Positions 1 through 8,918 are shown, counted from the stretch's first letter. The stretch: 37,684 bases of DNA from Bacteroidota bacterium (GCA_018267585.1 JAFDYE010000176.1:1-37684); one strand, 5' to 3'. A program made the numbers and translations. The notes: generated from the sequence alone by a model not told the origin.

Positions 1-300
1 AGGGGAGACTGTACGGTCGATCTGCCGTCGGACTGGGAAGGGCGCTGGCACCTGATCGCCGGCGTTTGTGATGACAGCGGTCTTAGGGTATATATCGATG
101 GTGTACGGTGCGGCGCCACGCCGTTGGAAAAAGGCGTACATTTATATGGGGGAGAGAACAGCTGGATGATCGGCGGCAACGACGAGTTTCCGGGGCAACG
201 GCTCTTTAAGGGAAGGCTGCGCAGGCCGAGGATATTCCAGGATGCGCTGTCCGATGAAGAGATCCGAGCGATCTATCAAAAAGAAACCAACAACCCATGA
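1..300 (+). CDS. C-terminal end of a LamG/concanavalin A-like protein (5' end outside window)
   Basis: An open frame runs from the first base of the window to a TGA at 298-300, giving the last 99 residues of a larger protein. The pattern GRWHLIAGVCDD, then VYIDGV, then FKGRLRRPRIFQDALSDEEI is typical of LamG/jelly-roll sandwich domains, which often end in a 'Lsd-eEI-ai' helix. Such domains form C-terminal carbohydrate-binding or accessory modules on secreted glycosidases of Bacteroidota. The stop overlaps the ATG of the next gene as ATGA, so the two are probably translationally coupled and may act on the same glycan. The catalytic part, if any, lies to the left of the window, so the enzyme family cannot be named. 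Confidence 0.75.
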   Translation, partial: RGDCTVDLPSDWEGRWHLIAGVCDDSGLRVYIDGVRCGATPLEKGVHLYGGENSWMIGGNDEFPGQRLFKGRLRRPRIFQDALSDEEIRAIYQKETNNP

Positions 301-2795
301 AATTATATCTGATCTTTTTAACCCTGGCCAGTCTTACGGCTGGGGTTTTTGCGCAGGAGAGGGGTGGGGCCGTGAAGGCGCCGGGAGGCGGTGACGCGGG
401 GAAGGGGAAGGGAGTGAGTTCGGTGGGCCGGGAGAACCGTCTGTGGTATCGTCAGCCTGCGGCCGTGTGGACCGAAGCGCTGCCTGTGGGGAACGGAAGA
501 ATGGGAGGGATGGTCTATGGTAAAGTGGCCGACGAGATCGTCTCCCTCAATGAACCTACGCTGTGGTCGGGCGGGCCTGTCCGCGGGGATGTGAATCCCG
601 ATGCGAAGCAGTATCTGGACCCGCTGAGAATAGCGTTGTTTACCGAGAACTATGAAGAGGCGGAGCGTCTGGCGAGGAAGATGCAGGGCGGGTGGTCGGA
701 AAGCTATCTGCCCCTGGGTGAGCTGCATCTGCACCAGGATGTTGAGAAGCCGGCGACCTATATGAGAGAGCTGGACATCCGTGACGGAATTGCGCGCACC
801 TCCTTTATGGCGAATGGCGCGAAATATGTCAGGGAGGTGTTCGTCTCTGCGCCGGACCAGGTCATGGTGGTGAGGTGGACCTGCAGCAGGCCGGCGGGTA
901 TCAACCTCGTGCTTGGCGCGTCCAGCCTTTTGCACAACAGCCATGCTGCAACCGACAGTATATGGAAGATGCGGGGTAAGGCGCCGGCGCACGTCGATCC
1001 CAACTATGTCGACTATACAAGACAGCCGGTGGTCTATGACGATAGTGACAGCTGCCGGGGTATGCCGTGGATGATGGCGATGAGGGCAGCCAGCAGGGGT
1101 GGCGTGATAACCATCGATTCGTCGGGTATAAAGGTGAGCAAAGCATCGGAGGTCGTCCTGTATGTTTCTATGCAGACCGGATTCAGGGGGTTTGACCAGT
1201 GTCCGAACGGGACCCCGGATGGGGCGGACGCCATCGGAAAAGCGATACAGCTGGGTTATGGTGAGCTGTTGTCACGGCATCTTGCGGACATCCATAGATT
1301 TTTCGATAGGGTATCGTTGACGTTGGGGGCCAATCAGTCGTCTTTGCCGACCGACGAGCGGCTTGCGGCTTACACAAAGGGCGCGATCGATCCGGGTCTC
1401 GAGGCGTTGTACTTCCAGTACGGCCGCTATCTTCTGATCTGCAGCTCGCGGACGCCGGGTGTCCCGGCCAATCTGCAGGGCATCTGGAATGCCGAGCTGA
1501 GGGCGCCCTGGAGCTCCAACTATACCACTAATATCAATCTGCAGATGAATTACTGGCTGGCGGAGGAATGCGATCTGTCCGAGATGGTGGAACCCCTTAT
1601 CGGCTTCATCGGCAATCTGGCGGTGAATGGCAGGAAGGCGGCGCGGCAATTCTATGGTGCGAAGGGATGGGTAGCGCATCATAACAGTGATATATGGGCG
1701 ATGGCTACGCCGGTAGGCGATAAGGGCAGGGGCGAGCCGAAATGGGCCAACTGGCCGATGGGCGGCGCCTGGCTGGTACGCCATCTCTGGGAGCACTATT
1801 TGTATACGGGCGACCGGCGTTTCCTGAAGGACACGGCCCTGCCATTGATGAAGGGGGCGGCCGAGTTCATCGATGACTGGCTGGTACCGGATGCGGGCGG
1901 GCGTCTCGTGACGGCGCCGTCGATGTCGCCGGAGAATGAATTTATTTACAAGGATGATAAGGTTGCGGACGTTTCGGTCGCGACGACGATGGATCTCGGG
2001 ATCATCCGGGACCTCCTCGATGATCTGGCGGCGGCGGATAGTGTATTGGGTGATACCAGTCTTTCCCGTCTGCTTGCGCTGCGTCGGCGGCTGATGCCTT
2101 ACCAGATTGGCGGCCAGGGTCAGCTTCAGGAATGGTACAAGGACTATGCTTCTCCGGACCCGCATCACCGTCATGTGTCACATCTTTATTCGCTATACCC
2201 GGCGAACGAGATATCGCTTTCCCGGACGCCTGCTCTGGCTGCGGCGGCGCAGCAGTCGCTCATCCTAAGAGGAGACGTCGGCACGGGCTGGAGTATGGCC
2301 TGGAAGGTCAACCTTTGGGCGCGTCTGATGGACGGGAACCATGCCTACCGCCTTTTCCGGCACTTGCTGCGGCTTACGCGGGACAATGAGATAAAAATGG
2401 GAGGGGGCGAGGGTGGGGGCGCCTATCCGAACCTGTTCGATGCGCACCCTCCCTTCCAGATCGACGGCAATTTTGGCGGTGCTGCGGGGATGGCTGAAAT
2501 GTTGCTGCAGAGCCAGGACGGCGATCTGCACCTGCTGCCGGCCCTGCCGGATGTCTGGGCCAGCGGTTCGGTGAGCGGGTTGGTCGGGAGAGGCGGTTTT
2601 GTTGTGGACATGAGCTGGAAAGGCGGGCGGCTGGTTTTGGCGAGGGTTCTTTCGAGGCTGGGGGGGAGGGTGGTTATTCGCAGTAGTACCCCTTTGATAA
2701 TGAATGAGCTGCGATCGAAGAAGGAAGGGAAGGATTATATACTGGCGCTCGATACTACTCCGGGTGTAACTTTTTATCTGGCCGGGACGTCGTAG
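297..2795 (+). CDS. GH95 family glycosidase, probable secreted alpha-L-fucosidase
   Basis: The 832-residue product starts with a signal peptide (about residues 1-20, ending FAQ). An N-terminal beta domain carries the family signature around residues 48-94 (LWYRQPA, ALPVGNGRMGGMVYG, LNEPTLWSGGP), followed by an (alpha/alpha)6 barrel. Residues matching the GH95 active site of Bifidobacterium AfcA are present: the NIN pair N412/N414, E546 in SPEN, and D723 in QIDGNFGG. Known members are inverting 1,2-alpha-L-fucosidases or alpha-L-galactosidases that act on plant or host glycans; the exact substrate cannot be read here. The length fits the family. The ATG overlaps the stop of the preceding LamG gene. 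A Gly/Lys-rich linker (about 23-45) separates the signal peptide from the catalytic region. Confidence 0.93.
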   Translation: MKLYLIFLTLASLTAGVFAQERGGAVKAPGGGDAGKGKGVSSVGRENRLWYRQPAAVWTEALPVGNGRMGGMVYGKVADEIVSLNEPTLWSGGPVRGDVNPDAKQYLDPLRIALFTENYEEAERLARKMQGGWSESYLPLGELHLHQDVEKPATYMRELDIRDGIARTSFMANGAKYVREVFVSAPDQVMVVRWTCSRPAGINLVLGASSLLHNSHAATDSIWKMRGKAPAHVDPNYVDYTRQPVVYDDSDSCRGMPWMMAMRAASRGGVITIDSSGIKVSKASEVVLYVSMQTGFRGFDQCPNGTPDGADAIGKAIQLGYGELLSRHLADIHRFFDRVSLTLGANQSSLPTDERLAAYTKGAIDPGLEALYFQYGRYLLICSSRTPGVPANLQGIWNAELRAPWSSNYTTNINLQMNYWLAEECDLSEMVEPLIGFIGNLAVNGRKAARQFYGAKGWVAHHNSDIWAMATPVGDKGRGEPKWANWPMGGAWLVRHLWEHYLYTGDRRFLKDTALPLMKGAAEFIDDWLVPDAGGRLVTAPSMSPENEFIYKDDKVADVSVATTMDLGIIRDLLDDLAAADSVLGDTSLSRLLALRRRLMPYQIGGQGQLQEWYKDYASPDPHHRHVSHLYSLYPANEISLSRTPALAAAAQQSLILRGDVGTGWSMAWKVNLWARLMDGNHAYRLFRHLLRLTRDNEIKMGGGEGGGAYPNLFDAHPPFQIDGNFGGAAGMAEMLLQSQDGDLHLLPALPDVWASGSVSGLVGRGGFVVDMSWKGGRLVLARVLSRLGGRVVIRSSTPLIMNELRSKKEGKDYILALDTTPGVTFYLAGTS

Positions 2796-2854
2796 TTGTC
2801 TGGCGCGTGCAACATTGTTCGTGCTATGGCGACTTTTAAAAAAACATCTACTAT

Positions 2855-3874
2855 ATGAAGCGTATTCTAATCGCGTTTGCTTGCGGTCTGCCCTTTATCC
2901 TGCATGCGCAGACCAGCGCACCTTATATGCAAAAATCGTTTCCGCGCGATGCGGTACACCGGTTGGAAGCTCAGACCTCCGGTGGGAATATTTCGGTATC
3001 GGCTGAGCCCGGAGATGCCCGTGTCGAGGTATATATAAGGTCGAACAATGGTCGTGAGATATCCAAGGAAGAGATACAGCAGCGACTCAACGAACAGTTC
3101 GACCTGACGGTGGGTCTTGAAGGCGGGGTGCTGAAGGCGGTCGCCAAACATAAGTTGCGGGATATCAACTGGAACAAAAGCCTGTCGATTTCGTTTGTGA
3201 TCCATTCGCCTTCGGCGGTGAGCTCATCGCTGAAGACAAGTGGTGGAAATATCGATCTTAATGGGCTTTCGGGAAATGAAGATTTCAAGACCAGCGGCGG
3301 CAACCTGAGTCTCGCGGGCCTTAGCGGCAAGATCACGGGCAGGACCTCGGGTGGGAATGTCTCGATCGACAATTCAAAAGACAATATTGACTTGCAGACC
3401 AGCGGCGGCAATATGAGTGCAAAACACTGCGAAGGGACGATCCGTCTGGAAACTTCCGGTGGAAACCTCGACATTACCGACATCAAAGGCAGTATCAAGG
3501 CTACGACCTCCGGTGGTCATGTCGGGGGTTCTAACGTCGCCGGCGAGCTGCAGGCGAGGACCTCGGGGGGCAATATCGACTTTGACAATATGACCGGCAG
3601 CCTGGCGGCATCGACCAGTGGCGGCAATATTCATGTTATCATTAACCCGGCGAAATTTATCGATCTATCGAACTCGGGCGGCAATATTACCCTTGAGCTG
3701 CCCAAGGACAAGGGCATGGACCTGAATATCTCGGGCGACCAGGTGCATTCCACGGCCATGACCAACTTCAGGGGCGATGTGGACAAGCACCGTATCAGCG
3801 GGAGCCTGAATGGAGGTGGTATCCCGGTGAAAGTGGATGGAAATGGCGGAAGCGTCCATTTGAGTTTCAGATAA
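2855..3874 (+). CDS. DUF4097 family exported beta-solenoid protein with TSGG repeats
   Basis: The 339-residue protein has a signal peptide (MKRILIAFACGLPFILHAQ). One TSGGN motif lies near the N terminus (residue 41), and a repeat block follows in which TSGG recurs at residues 128, 146, 164, 182, 200, 218, 236 and 254, exactly 18 residues apart, with a final NSGG at 273. This is the DUF4097 (putative adhesin) pattern, expected to fold as a right-handed beta-solenoid with one coil per repeat. No catalytic motif is visible. Location is probably periplasm or cell surface. The family often sits near anti-sigma or envelope-stress genes, but none is visible here. The start was chosen because it opens directly on the signal peptide. 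Molecular role is unknown. Confidence 0.85.
   Translation: MKRILIAFACGLPFILHAQTSAPYMQKSFPRDAVHRLEAQTSGGNISVSAEPGDARVEVYIRSNNGREISKEEIQQRLNEQFDLTVGLEGGVLKAVAKHKLRDINWNKSLSISFVIHSPSAVSSSLKTSGGNIDLNGLSGNEDFKTSGGNLSLAGLSGKITGRTSGGNVSIDNSKDNIDLQTSGGNMSAKHCEGTIRLETSGGNLDITDIKGSIKATTSGGHVGGSNVAGELQARTSGGNIDFDNMTGSLAASTSGGNIHVIINPAKFIDLSNSGGNITLELPKDKGMDLNISGDQVHSTAMTNFRGDVDKHRISGSLNGGGIPVKVDGNGGSVHLSFR
3236..3724 (+). repeat. 54-bp-period coding repeat (18-residue TSGG solenoid)
   Basis: Within the DUF4097 gene, eight TSGG motifs spaced exactly 18 codons apart plus one NSGG at 19 codons make a regular coding repeat. Codons vary between units (acctcggg, accagcgg, acttccgg), so the period is conserved in protein more than in DNA. 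This points to old duplications under structural selection. Confidence 0.85.
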
Positions 3875-3888
3875 GAACGCGGAGATAT

Positions 3889-3896
3889 TATATTTG
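3889..3896 (+). promoter_or_regulatory. Candidate -7 box (TATATTTG) for the M28 peptidase gene
   Basis: TATATTTG matches the Bacteroidota -7 consensus TAnnTTTG at all fixed positions and lies 44 bases before the preferred ATG at 3933. A TTTC at 3865-3868, about 20 bases upstream, is a weak -33 candidate. If used, transcription would start near 3902 and the hairpin at 3899-3924 would form the very 5' end of the mRNA. Confidence 0.4.
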
Positions 3897-3898
3897 CG

Positions 3899-3924
3899 TA
3901 GCCCCCGGCCAAACCCGGGGGCTA
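3899..3924 (+). promoter_or_regulatory. Perfect 10-bp GC-rich hairpin just upstream of the M28 start codon
   Basis: The arms TAGCCCCCGG (3899-3908) and CCGGGGGCTA (3915-3924) are exact reverse complements around the 6-base loop CCAAAC. No T-run follows, so it is not a standard intrinsic terminator. The right arm ends 8 bases before the ATG at 3933, over the ribosome-loading region, so it could restrain translation or stabilise the 5' end. The structure is seen directly; the role is inferred. Confidence 0.6.
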
Positions 3925-3932
3925 CTGCACGT

Positions 3933-5282
3933 ATGAGAAAATATATTCTTACGATCCTTTTATTCGCGGGCGCCTTTACCGGTCATGCACAGGTGACGGT
4001 CGAAAGAGACCCGGAGATCGCGGACATGATAAAAGAGGTAAATGCGGATTCCCTTCAGTCGTATATACACTCGATGGTAGCATTTGGGACCAGGAGTACG
4101 GTGAGTTCGGTCACCGACCGGAGGCGGGGCATCGGGGCTGCCAGGGAATGGGTGCTGGCGAAGTTCAACCAGTGGGCGGCTTCTTCGGGCGGACGGCTGA
4201 CGGCGTTTGTGGATACCACGACCTATGCGGCTGACGGCCGGCGGGTAAAAGCACCGGTCAACCTGGGTAATACCGTGGCGACGCTGAAAGGGACCGACCC
4301 CAACGACAACCGGATATTTATTATCAGCGGTCACCTGGATAGCCGGCGTACGGACGTAATGGACGGGACGGCGGATGCGCCGGGCGCCAATGACGATGGC
4401 AGCGGGAGTGCGGCAGTCCTCGAGTGTGCGCGGGTGATGAGCCGGCACGCTTTCCCGGCGACGATCGTATTTGTCACGGTCAGCGGTGAAGAGCAGGGGT
4501 TGCTGGGTTCGGGGTATATGGCGAAGAAGGCGAAAGGGCAGAACTGGAATATAGCCGCTGTGCTCAACAACGACATTATGGGGAGCAACAACAGCAATGA
4601 GACCAATATCATCGACAATACGCGGGTGAGGGTATTCAGCGAAGGGTTGCCGGCCTATGACCTGGACAAACAGGCCAAACAGATCAGGCAGCTTGGGTTG
4701 GAGAATGACGGCGCCGCCAGGCAGTTGGCGAGGTATGTAAAGGAGGTGGGGCAGCGGTATGTGGACAACCTGGAGGTCGTTATGGTATACCGCAACGACA
4801 GGTTTCTGCGGGGTGGGGATCATTCGCCGTATGTAGAGAACGGCTTTCCGGCGGTGCGGATCACGGAGATGAATGAGAACTACAACCACCAGCACCAGGA
4901 TGTACGGACGGAGAAAGGGGTCGTCTACGGCGATCTGGCGGAGTTCATGGACTTTGAATATCTGCGGAAGAATACGGCGATGAACCTGGCGAACCTGGCC
5001 AATCTGGCGAAGGCGCCGGGGATGCCGCAGGAGGTGCGTGTGGAAGTAAGAAACCTGACCAACGGGACACAGCTGAGCTGGAAGGCGCCGGCAAATGGAA
5101 AAGTGAGGGGATACTATATCCTGATGCGGGAGACCACCAGCGCGGTCTGGGAAAAGAAGATATTTACGCCGTTGACAGAGATGAAGCTGCCCTATTCCAA
5201 AGACAATTATTTCTTTGCGGTACAAAGTGTTAGTGAAAGCGGTAATGAGAGTTTACCCGTAGTGCCCGTACCGGGCAGGTAG
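3933..5282 (+). CDS. Secreted M28 family zinc aminopeptidase/carboxypeptidase
   Basis: The product is 449 residues from the ATG at 3933, which opens on a signal peptide (MRKYILTILLFAGAFTGHAQ). An in-frame start at 3894 would add 13 polar residues and run through the leader hairpin, so it is rejected. M28 metal and catalytic residues are visible: H134 and D136 in SGHLDSR, D154 in GANDDGSG, the EE pair 186-187 in SGEEQGLLGS, D214 in NNDIMGS, and a late His in the NHQHQD region. The fold is the co-catalytic di-zinc exopeptidase fold. The last roughly 90 residues look like a fibronectin III-type module (VRVEVRNL, LSWKAP, GYYILMRE). It probably trims peptides in the periplasm or outside the cell. 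Exact specificity cannot be told. Confidence 0.92.
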   Translation: MRKYILTILLFAGAFTGHAQVTVERDPEIADMIKEVNADSLQSYIHSMVAFGTRSTVSSVTDRRRGIGAAREWVLAKFNQWAASSGGRLTAFVDTTTYAADGRRVKAPVNLGNTVATLKGTDPNDNRIFIISGHLDSRRTDVMDGTADAPGANDDGSGSAAVLECARVMSRHAFPATIVFVTVSGEEQGLLGSGYMAKKAKGQNWNIAAVLNNDIMGSNNSNETNIIDNTRVRVFSEGLPAYDLDKQAKQIRQLGLENDGAARQLARYVKEVGQRYVDNLEVVMVYRNDRFLRGGDHSPYVENGFPAVRITEMNENYNHQHQDVRTEKGVVYGDLAEFMDFEYLRKNTAMNLANLANLAKAPGMPQEVRVEVRNLTNGTQLSWKAPANGKVRGYYILMRETTSAVWEKKIFTPLTEMKLPYSKDNYFFAVQSVSESGNESLPVVPVPGR

Positions 5283-5334
5283 CCGGTGTAACATTTTTCG
5301 GGGGTCGATCGTCCAAGGGGGATAATCTTCAACG

Positions 5335-7770
5335 ATGTTTTCCAACTATTTCAAGACAGCGCTCCGCAACCTGTGGAAGAACAAGGGTTTTTCCGCAATC
5401 AATATCGTCGGTCTGGCTATCGGTCTTTCCACCTGTCTGCTGATCCTCATTTTCGTGATGGACGAATTGGGATACGACCAGTACAATAAGAATGCCGACC
5501 GTATCTACCGGCTGGATGGAGAGATCAAATTCGGGGGCAACCATTTTATTCTCGCTACTGCGCCGGCGCCGGCGGGACCTGCCATGTTGCGCGATTATCC
5601 CGAGGTCGAAAAGGAGGTGCGTTTCCGCAATTACGGCGGGCTTTCGGTGAAGAAAGGGAATCAGAATATCCGGGAGGATGCGGTCATCCATGCGGATTCT
5701 ACGCTGTTCGATGTGTTCACGCTGCCGGTGCTGGCCGGTGACCCGCATACGGCGTTGGCGGAGCCGCGTACCGTTGTCATCAGTGAAAAGATAGCCAGGA
5801 AGTATTTTGGAGACCTTGGGGCAGGTGTTGTCGGACGGAACCTGATCATCAACGACAGCATACCTTACAAGGTGACGGCCGTCATCAGGGATATGCCGGA
5901 ACAGTCGCATTTCCGGTTCGACATTTTTGTATCGCTGTCCGGATCGAACGAGGCGAAGAGTACGACGGAGTGGGTCTCGAATAATTTTAATACCTATATC
6001 CTGCTTCGGAAGGGGGCAGACCCGAAAAAACTGGAGGCGAAGTTCCCGGGAATGGTCCGCAAATATGTCGGCCCGCTGCTGATGAGCGTGGTAAATACTT
6101 CCCTGGATGATTTCTTCAAAAGCGGCAACTATGTTGGATTCCTGCTGACACCGCTGAGCTCGATACATCTGCACAGTAATAAGACGGCTGAACTCGGTGC
6201 TAATGGTAATGTTCAGTACGTCTATATCTTCTCTGCGATAGCGTTGTTCATTCTTCTGATCGCCTGTGTCAACTTTATGAACCTGTCGACTGCGAGATCG
6301 GCGAACCGGGCCAAGGAAGTGGGTGTCAGGAAAGTTCTGGGCTCCCTGCGCGGTCATCTTGTCTGGCAGTTCATGCTGGAGTCCGTGCTGATCAGCTTTA
6401 TTTCCATGCTGATCGCGTTGGGGCTGGCCTGGCTGCTATTGCCGCTATTCAACACGCTCGCTGCAAAGCATATGTCGATCGGGCTTTTCTCCCGGCCCTG
6501 GCTGGCGCCGTCGATACTCCTGCTGGTATTGATCGTTGGGATACTGGCCGGCAGCTATCCTGCCTTTTTCCTCTCGGCCTTCCGGCCCATTGCGGTATTA
6601 AAGGGGAATGTCGCCGCCGGGTTTAAGACCAGCTGGCTGAGAAACTCGCTGGTCGTCTTCCAGTTCGGGATATCTATTTTTCTTATAGTGGGGACGGCCG
6701 TTATTTACCGGCAGCTGGGGTATATCCGGCAGCGGTCGCTGGGTTTCGACCGTGAGCAGGTGCTGATCATCAACAACGCCTTTACACTGGGCAACAATGT
6801 CAGGGCCTATAAAGATGGCCTGGTCAAGCTGACCGGGGTTAAAGGAGCGACTATGACGGGCTTTCTTCCTACGGCGGATTCCCGTAATGACGATGCCTTT
6901 TTCTTTTCTCCGGCCCTCGATCCGAAGAAGGCCATATCCATGCAGAACTGGAATATCGACGAATCCTATTTACCTACACTGGGGATGCAATTGGCGTCGG
7001 GGAGGAATTTTTCAAAGGATTTCCCGACCGATTCCAATGGGGTGATCATTAACCAGGCGGCGGCGCAGCTGATGGGCGGCGGGGATGTGATCGGTCGTAA
7101 GCTATACGAGTTGGAGAGTGCGACCAGCAAGAAGCTGGATGAATACCATGTGGTAGGTGTGGTAAAGGATTTTAATTTCAATTCCCTGCGGCAGGTGGTG
7201 ACGCCGGTGGGACTGTTCCTGCACGAAGACCGGGGGAGTATAGCCCTCAGGATCGGCAATGGCAAGGATGCGTCGCGGATACTGGCGCAGGCAGAACAGG
7301 CCTGGCAGAGGGTCGCGAACGGACAGGAGTTCAGCTATGTCTTTATGGACGACCAATTCAATAACATTTATAAAGCCGAACAGCGGATGGGAGGGATATC
7401 CCTGTCTTTCTCGCTGCTGGCAATATTTATTGCCTGTCTGGGTCTTTTTGGTCTGGCGGCCTATGCGGCTGAGCAGCGAACGAGGGAGATCGGCATCCGT
7501 AAGGTGCTGGGGGCCAGCGTGAGCGGCATTATCACGTTGCTGTCAAAGGATTTTTTGCGGCTCGTGCTGGTGGCTGCCATTCTGGCCTTCCCGTTGTCGT
7601 GGTGGGCGATGCACAGCTGGCTCGAGGACTTTGCTTACCGGATCAGCATCGGATGGGAAGTGTTTGCGCTGGCGGCGGTACTGGCGATGTCGATCGCGCT
7701 GGCTACTGTCAGTCTACAGGCGATCAAGGCGGCGCTGGCGAATCCGGTGAAGAGTCTCCGATCTGAGTAG
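5335..7770 (+). CDS. ABC transporter permease, duplicated MacB-PCD/FtsX architecture
   Basis: The 811-residue inner-membrane protein begins MFSNYFKTALRNLWKNKGFS, the usual opening of this large Bacteroidota family. Eight membrane segments are expected: about 20-42, a MacB-type periplasmic domain (45-285), then about 293-315, 345-370 and 388-405, then a second unit with a segment near 435-455, a second periplasmic domain (460-680), and segments near 686-708, 737-757 and 770-792. The FtsX signature after the segments (ANRAKEVGVRKVLGS and EQRTREIGIRKVLGAS) occurs twice, showing internal duplication. Relatives work with a LolD/MacB-like ATPase in mechanotransmission, lipoprotein traffic or efflux. 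No ATPase gene is present here, so the partner must be encoded elsewhere and the substrate is unknown. Confidence 0.9.
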   Translation: MFSNYFKTALRNLWKNKGFSAINIVGLAIGLSTCLLILIFVMDELGYDQYNKNADRIYRLDGEIKFGGNHFILATAPAPAGPAMLRDYPEVEKEVRFRNYGGLSVKKGNQNIREDAVIHADSTLFDVFTLPVLAGDPHTALAEPRTVVISEKIARKYFGDLGAGVVGRNLIINDSIPYKVTAVIRDMPEQSHFRFDIFVSLSGSNEAKSTTEWVSNNFNTYILLRKGADPKKLEAKFPGMVRKYVGPLLMSVVNTSLDDFFKSGNYVGFLLTPLSSIHLHSNKTAELGANGNVQYVYIFSAIALFILLIACVNFMNLSTARSANRAKEVGVRKVLGSLRGHLVWQFMLESVLISFISMLIALGLAWLLLPLFNTLAAKHMSIGLFSRPWLAPSILLLVLIVGILAGSYPAFFLSAFRPIAVLKGNVAAGFKTSWLRNSLVVFQFGISIFLIVGTAVIYRQLGYIRQRSLGFDREQVLIINNAFTLGNNVRAYKDGLVKLTGVKGATMTGFLPTADSRNDDAFFFSPALDPKKAISMQNWNIDESYLPTLGMQLASGRNFSKDFPTDSNGVIINQAAAQLMGGGDVIGRKLYELESATSKKLDEYHVVGVVKDFNFNSLRQVVTPVGLFLHEDRGSIALRIGNGKDASRILAQAEQAWQRVANGQEFSYVFMDDQFNNIYKAEQRMGGISLSFSLLAIFIACLGLFGLAAYAAEQRTREIGIRKVLGASVSGIITLLSKDFLRLVLVAAILAFPLSWWAMHSWLEDFAYRISIGWEVFALAAVLAMSIALATVSLQAIKAALANPVKSLRSE

Positions 7771-7780
7771 GCGCACGGTC

Positions 7781-7788
7781 TATGTTTG
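7781..7788 (+). promoter_or_regulatory. Candidate -7 box (TATGTTTG) for the AI-2E family gene
   Basis: TATGTTTG fits TAnnTTTG fully and lies 41 bases before the ATG at 7829. No good -33 TTG is visible at the expected distance. It overlaps nothing coding, since the upstream gene stops at 7770. Confidence 0.35.
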
Positions 7789-7828
7789 CAGTAAGATTTA
7801 TATTAACTTTAGCTGCAAGCGCGCTATT

Positions 7829-8905
7829 ATGAGCAAATCTATGCAAAACAACCCTCGAAGTATTATCGAGACCATTCTTGTGCTGCTGTTGTTGTTGAGC
7901 CTGATGCTGGCCTTGTATGATGTGGTGAAGGTCTTTTTTGGCGTCCTGACCTTTGCGCTGATCTTTTCGGTTTCATTTTCGGATATATTTGAGCGTTTGG
8001 TCCGTCTCATCGGCAACCGGCGGAAACTGGCAGCTGTTATCTATTCGATACTGCTGGTTGCGATCGTCGCATTACCGGTCCTCGTGATCGTCGGGGCCGT
8101 GAGGGCGCATATCAGGGGGGCCATCGACTGGATCGGCCGTATCAGGGCCAGCGGTCTTCCGCCCCTGCCGGACTGGATCGGAAGGTTGCCGATCGTCGGG
8201 GGGGATATCCAGGTCTTCTGGCAGCAGTTGCAGGACAGTCCCCGGGATACTATAACCCACCATGAAGAGCAGGTCCGGATGTTGCTGCGTCATGCGCTGA
8301 CCAGCGGCGTCGGGATGATCAGCACCATTTTGCAGGTGGTGGTCGGGATCGTCATCTCCGCGTTCTTCCTGGTCTCGAGGGACAAGATATTGCAGCCGAT
8401 AAAGGCGACGGTTGCGCATTTGCTGGGAAGGAGGGATGGGCTGACATTGCTGGCGGCTACTACGCAGGCCATTAAGGGAGTCTCTATCGGTATGATGGGG
8501 ACGGCATTTGTTGCGGCCATACTGGCGTGGATCGGTCTGGCGATTGCCGGGATCTCGTTCTCGCTGATACTGGCCGGGTTGGTGTTCTTCCTGGTGCTGA
8601 TCCAGGTGGGGCCGTTGGTGGTCTGGGTGCCTGTGGTGGTCTGGTCGGCCATGCAGGAGAATACGGCAACGACGGTGTTTTTGATCATTTATGGGGTGGG
8701 GCTGCTGGCTGTGGATGGGTTTTTGAAGCCTGTGCTGATCGCGCGCAGCGGGGGGAAGCTGCCCTTTTTGGTCATGTTCCTTGGGGTGATAGGGGGGCTG
8801 GCGGCCTGGGGTTTTACGGGCATGTTCAAAGGGGCTATTATAATGGCTGTGTTTTATACGCTATTTACTTCGTGGTTGCAGAAAAAAAGAATGTCCACCA
8901 GCTGA
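7829..8905 (+). CDS. AI-2E family transporter (PerM/YdiK-like) membrane protein
   Basis: The 358-residue polytopic membrane protein has paired hydrophobic segments at the N terminus (about 12-60, then 70-95), a soluble central stretch, and a C-terminal membrane core. The C-terminal pattern (LAVDGFLKPVLIARSGGKLPFLVMFLGVIGGLAAWGFTGMFKG, positions about 293-335) is the hallmark of the AI-2E exporter family PF01594. Members include the E. coli TqsA AI-2 exporter and Na+/H+ antiporters, so the substrate should not be assumed to be AI-2. The gene stands alone behind the FtsX permease. Its last codons lie inside the terminator hairpin of the convergent tricorn gene. Confidence 0.88.
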   Translation: MSKSMQNNPRSIIETILVLLLLLSLMLALYDVVKVFFGVLTFALIFSVSFSDIFERLVRLIGNRRKLAAVIYSILLVAIVALPVLVIVGAVRAHIRGAIDWIGRIRASGLPPLPDWIGRLPIVGGDIQVFWQQLQDSPRDTITHHEEQVRMLLRHALTSGVGMISTILQVVVGIVISAFFLVSRDKILQPIKATVAHLLGRRDGLTLLAATTQAIKGVSIGMMGTAFVAAILAWIGLAIAGISFSLILAGLVFFLVLIQVGPLVVWVPVVVWSAMQENTATTVFLIIYGVGLLAVDGFLKPVLIARSGGKLPFLVMFLGVIGGLAAWGFTGMFKGAIIMAVFYTLFTSWLQKKRMSTS

Positions 8906-8918
8906 CGCTGGCGGACAT
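8882..8918 (-). terminator. Intrinsic terminator of the tricorn-type protease gene, inside the convergent AI-2E gene end
   Basis: On the minus strand a 12-bp stem with one G-U pair (8907-8918 with 8891-8902) and a 4-base loop (8903-8906) is followed directly by TC and seven T residues (8882-8888). This is a canonical Rho-independent terminator 17 bases after the minus-strand stop at 8935. It overlaps the last codons and the TGA (8903-8905) of the convergent plus-strand gene. Confidence 0.8.

Noticed and set aside
1-2795. Polysaccharide utilisation locus
   Set aside because: A LamG protein and a GH95 enzyme are present, but no SusC/SusD pair or regulator is visible, so the label is not supported from this window.
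7829-8905. Quorum-sensing autoinducer-2 export function for the AI-2E family protein
   Set aside because: The family name is historical; no luxS or AI-2 pathway gene is present and many members transport other substrates.
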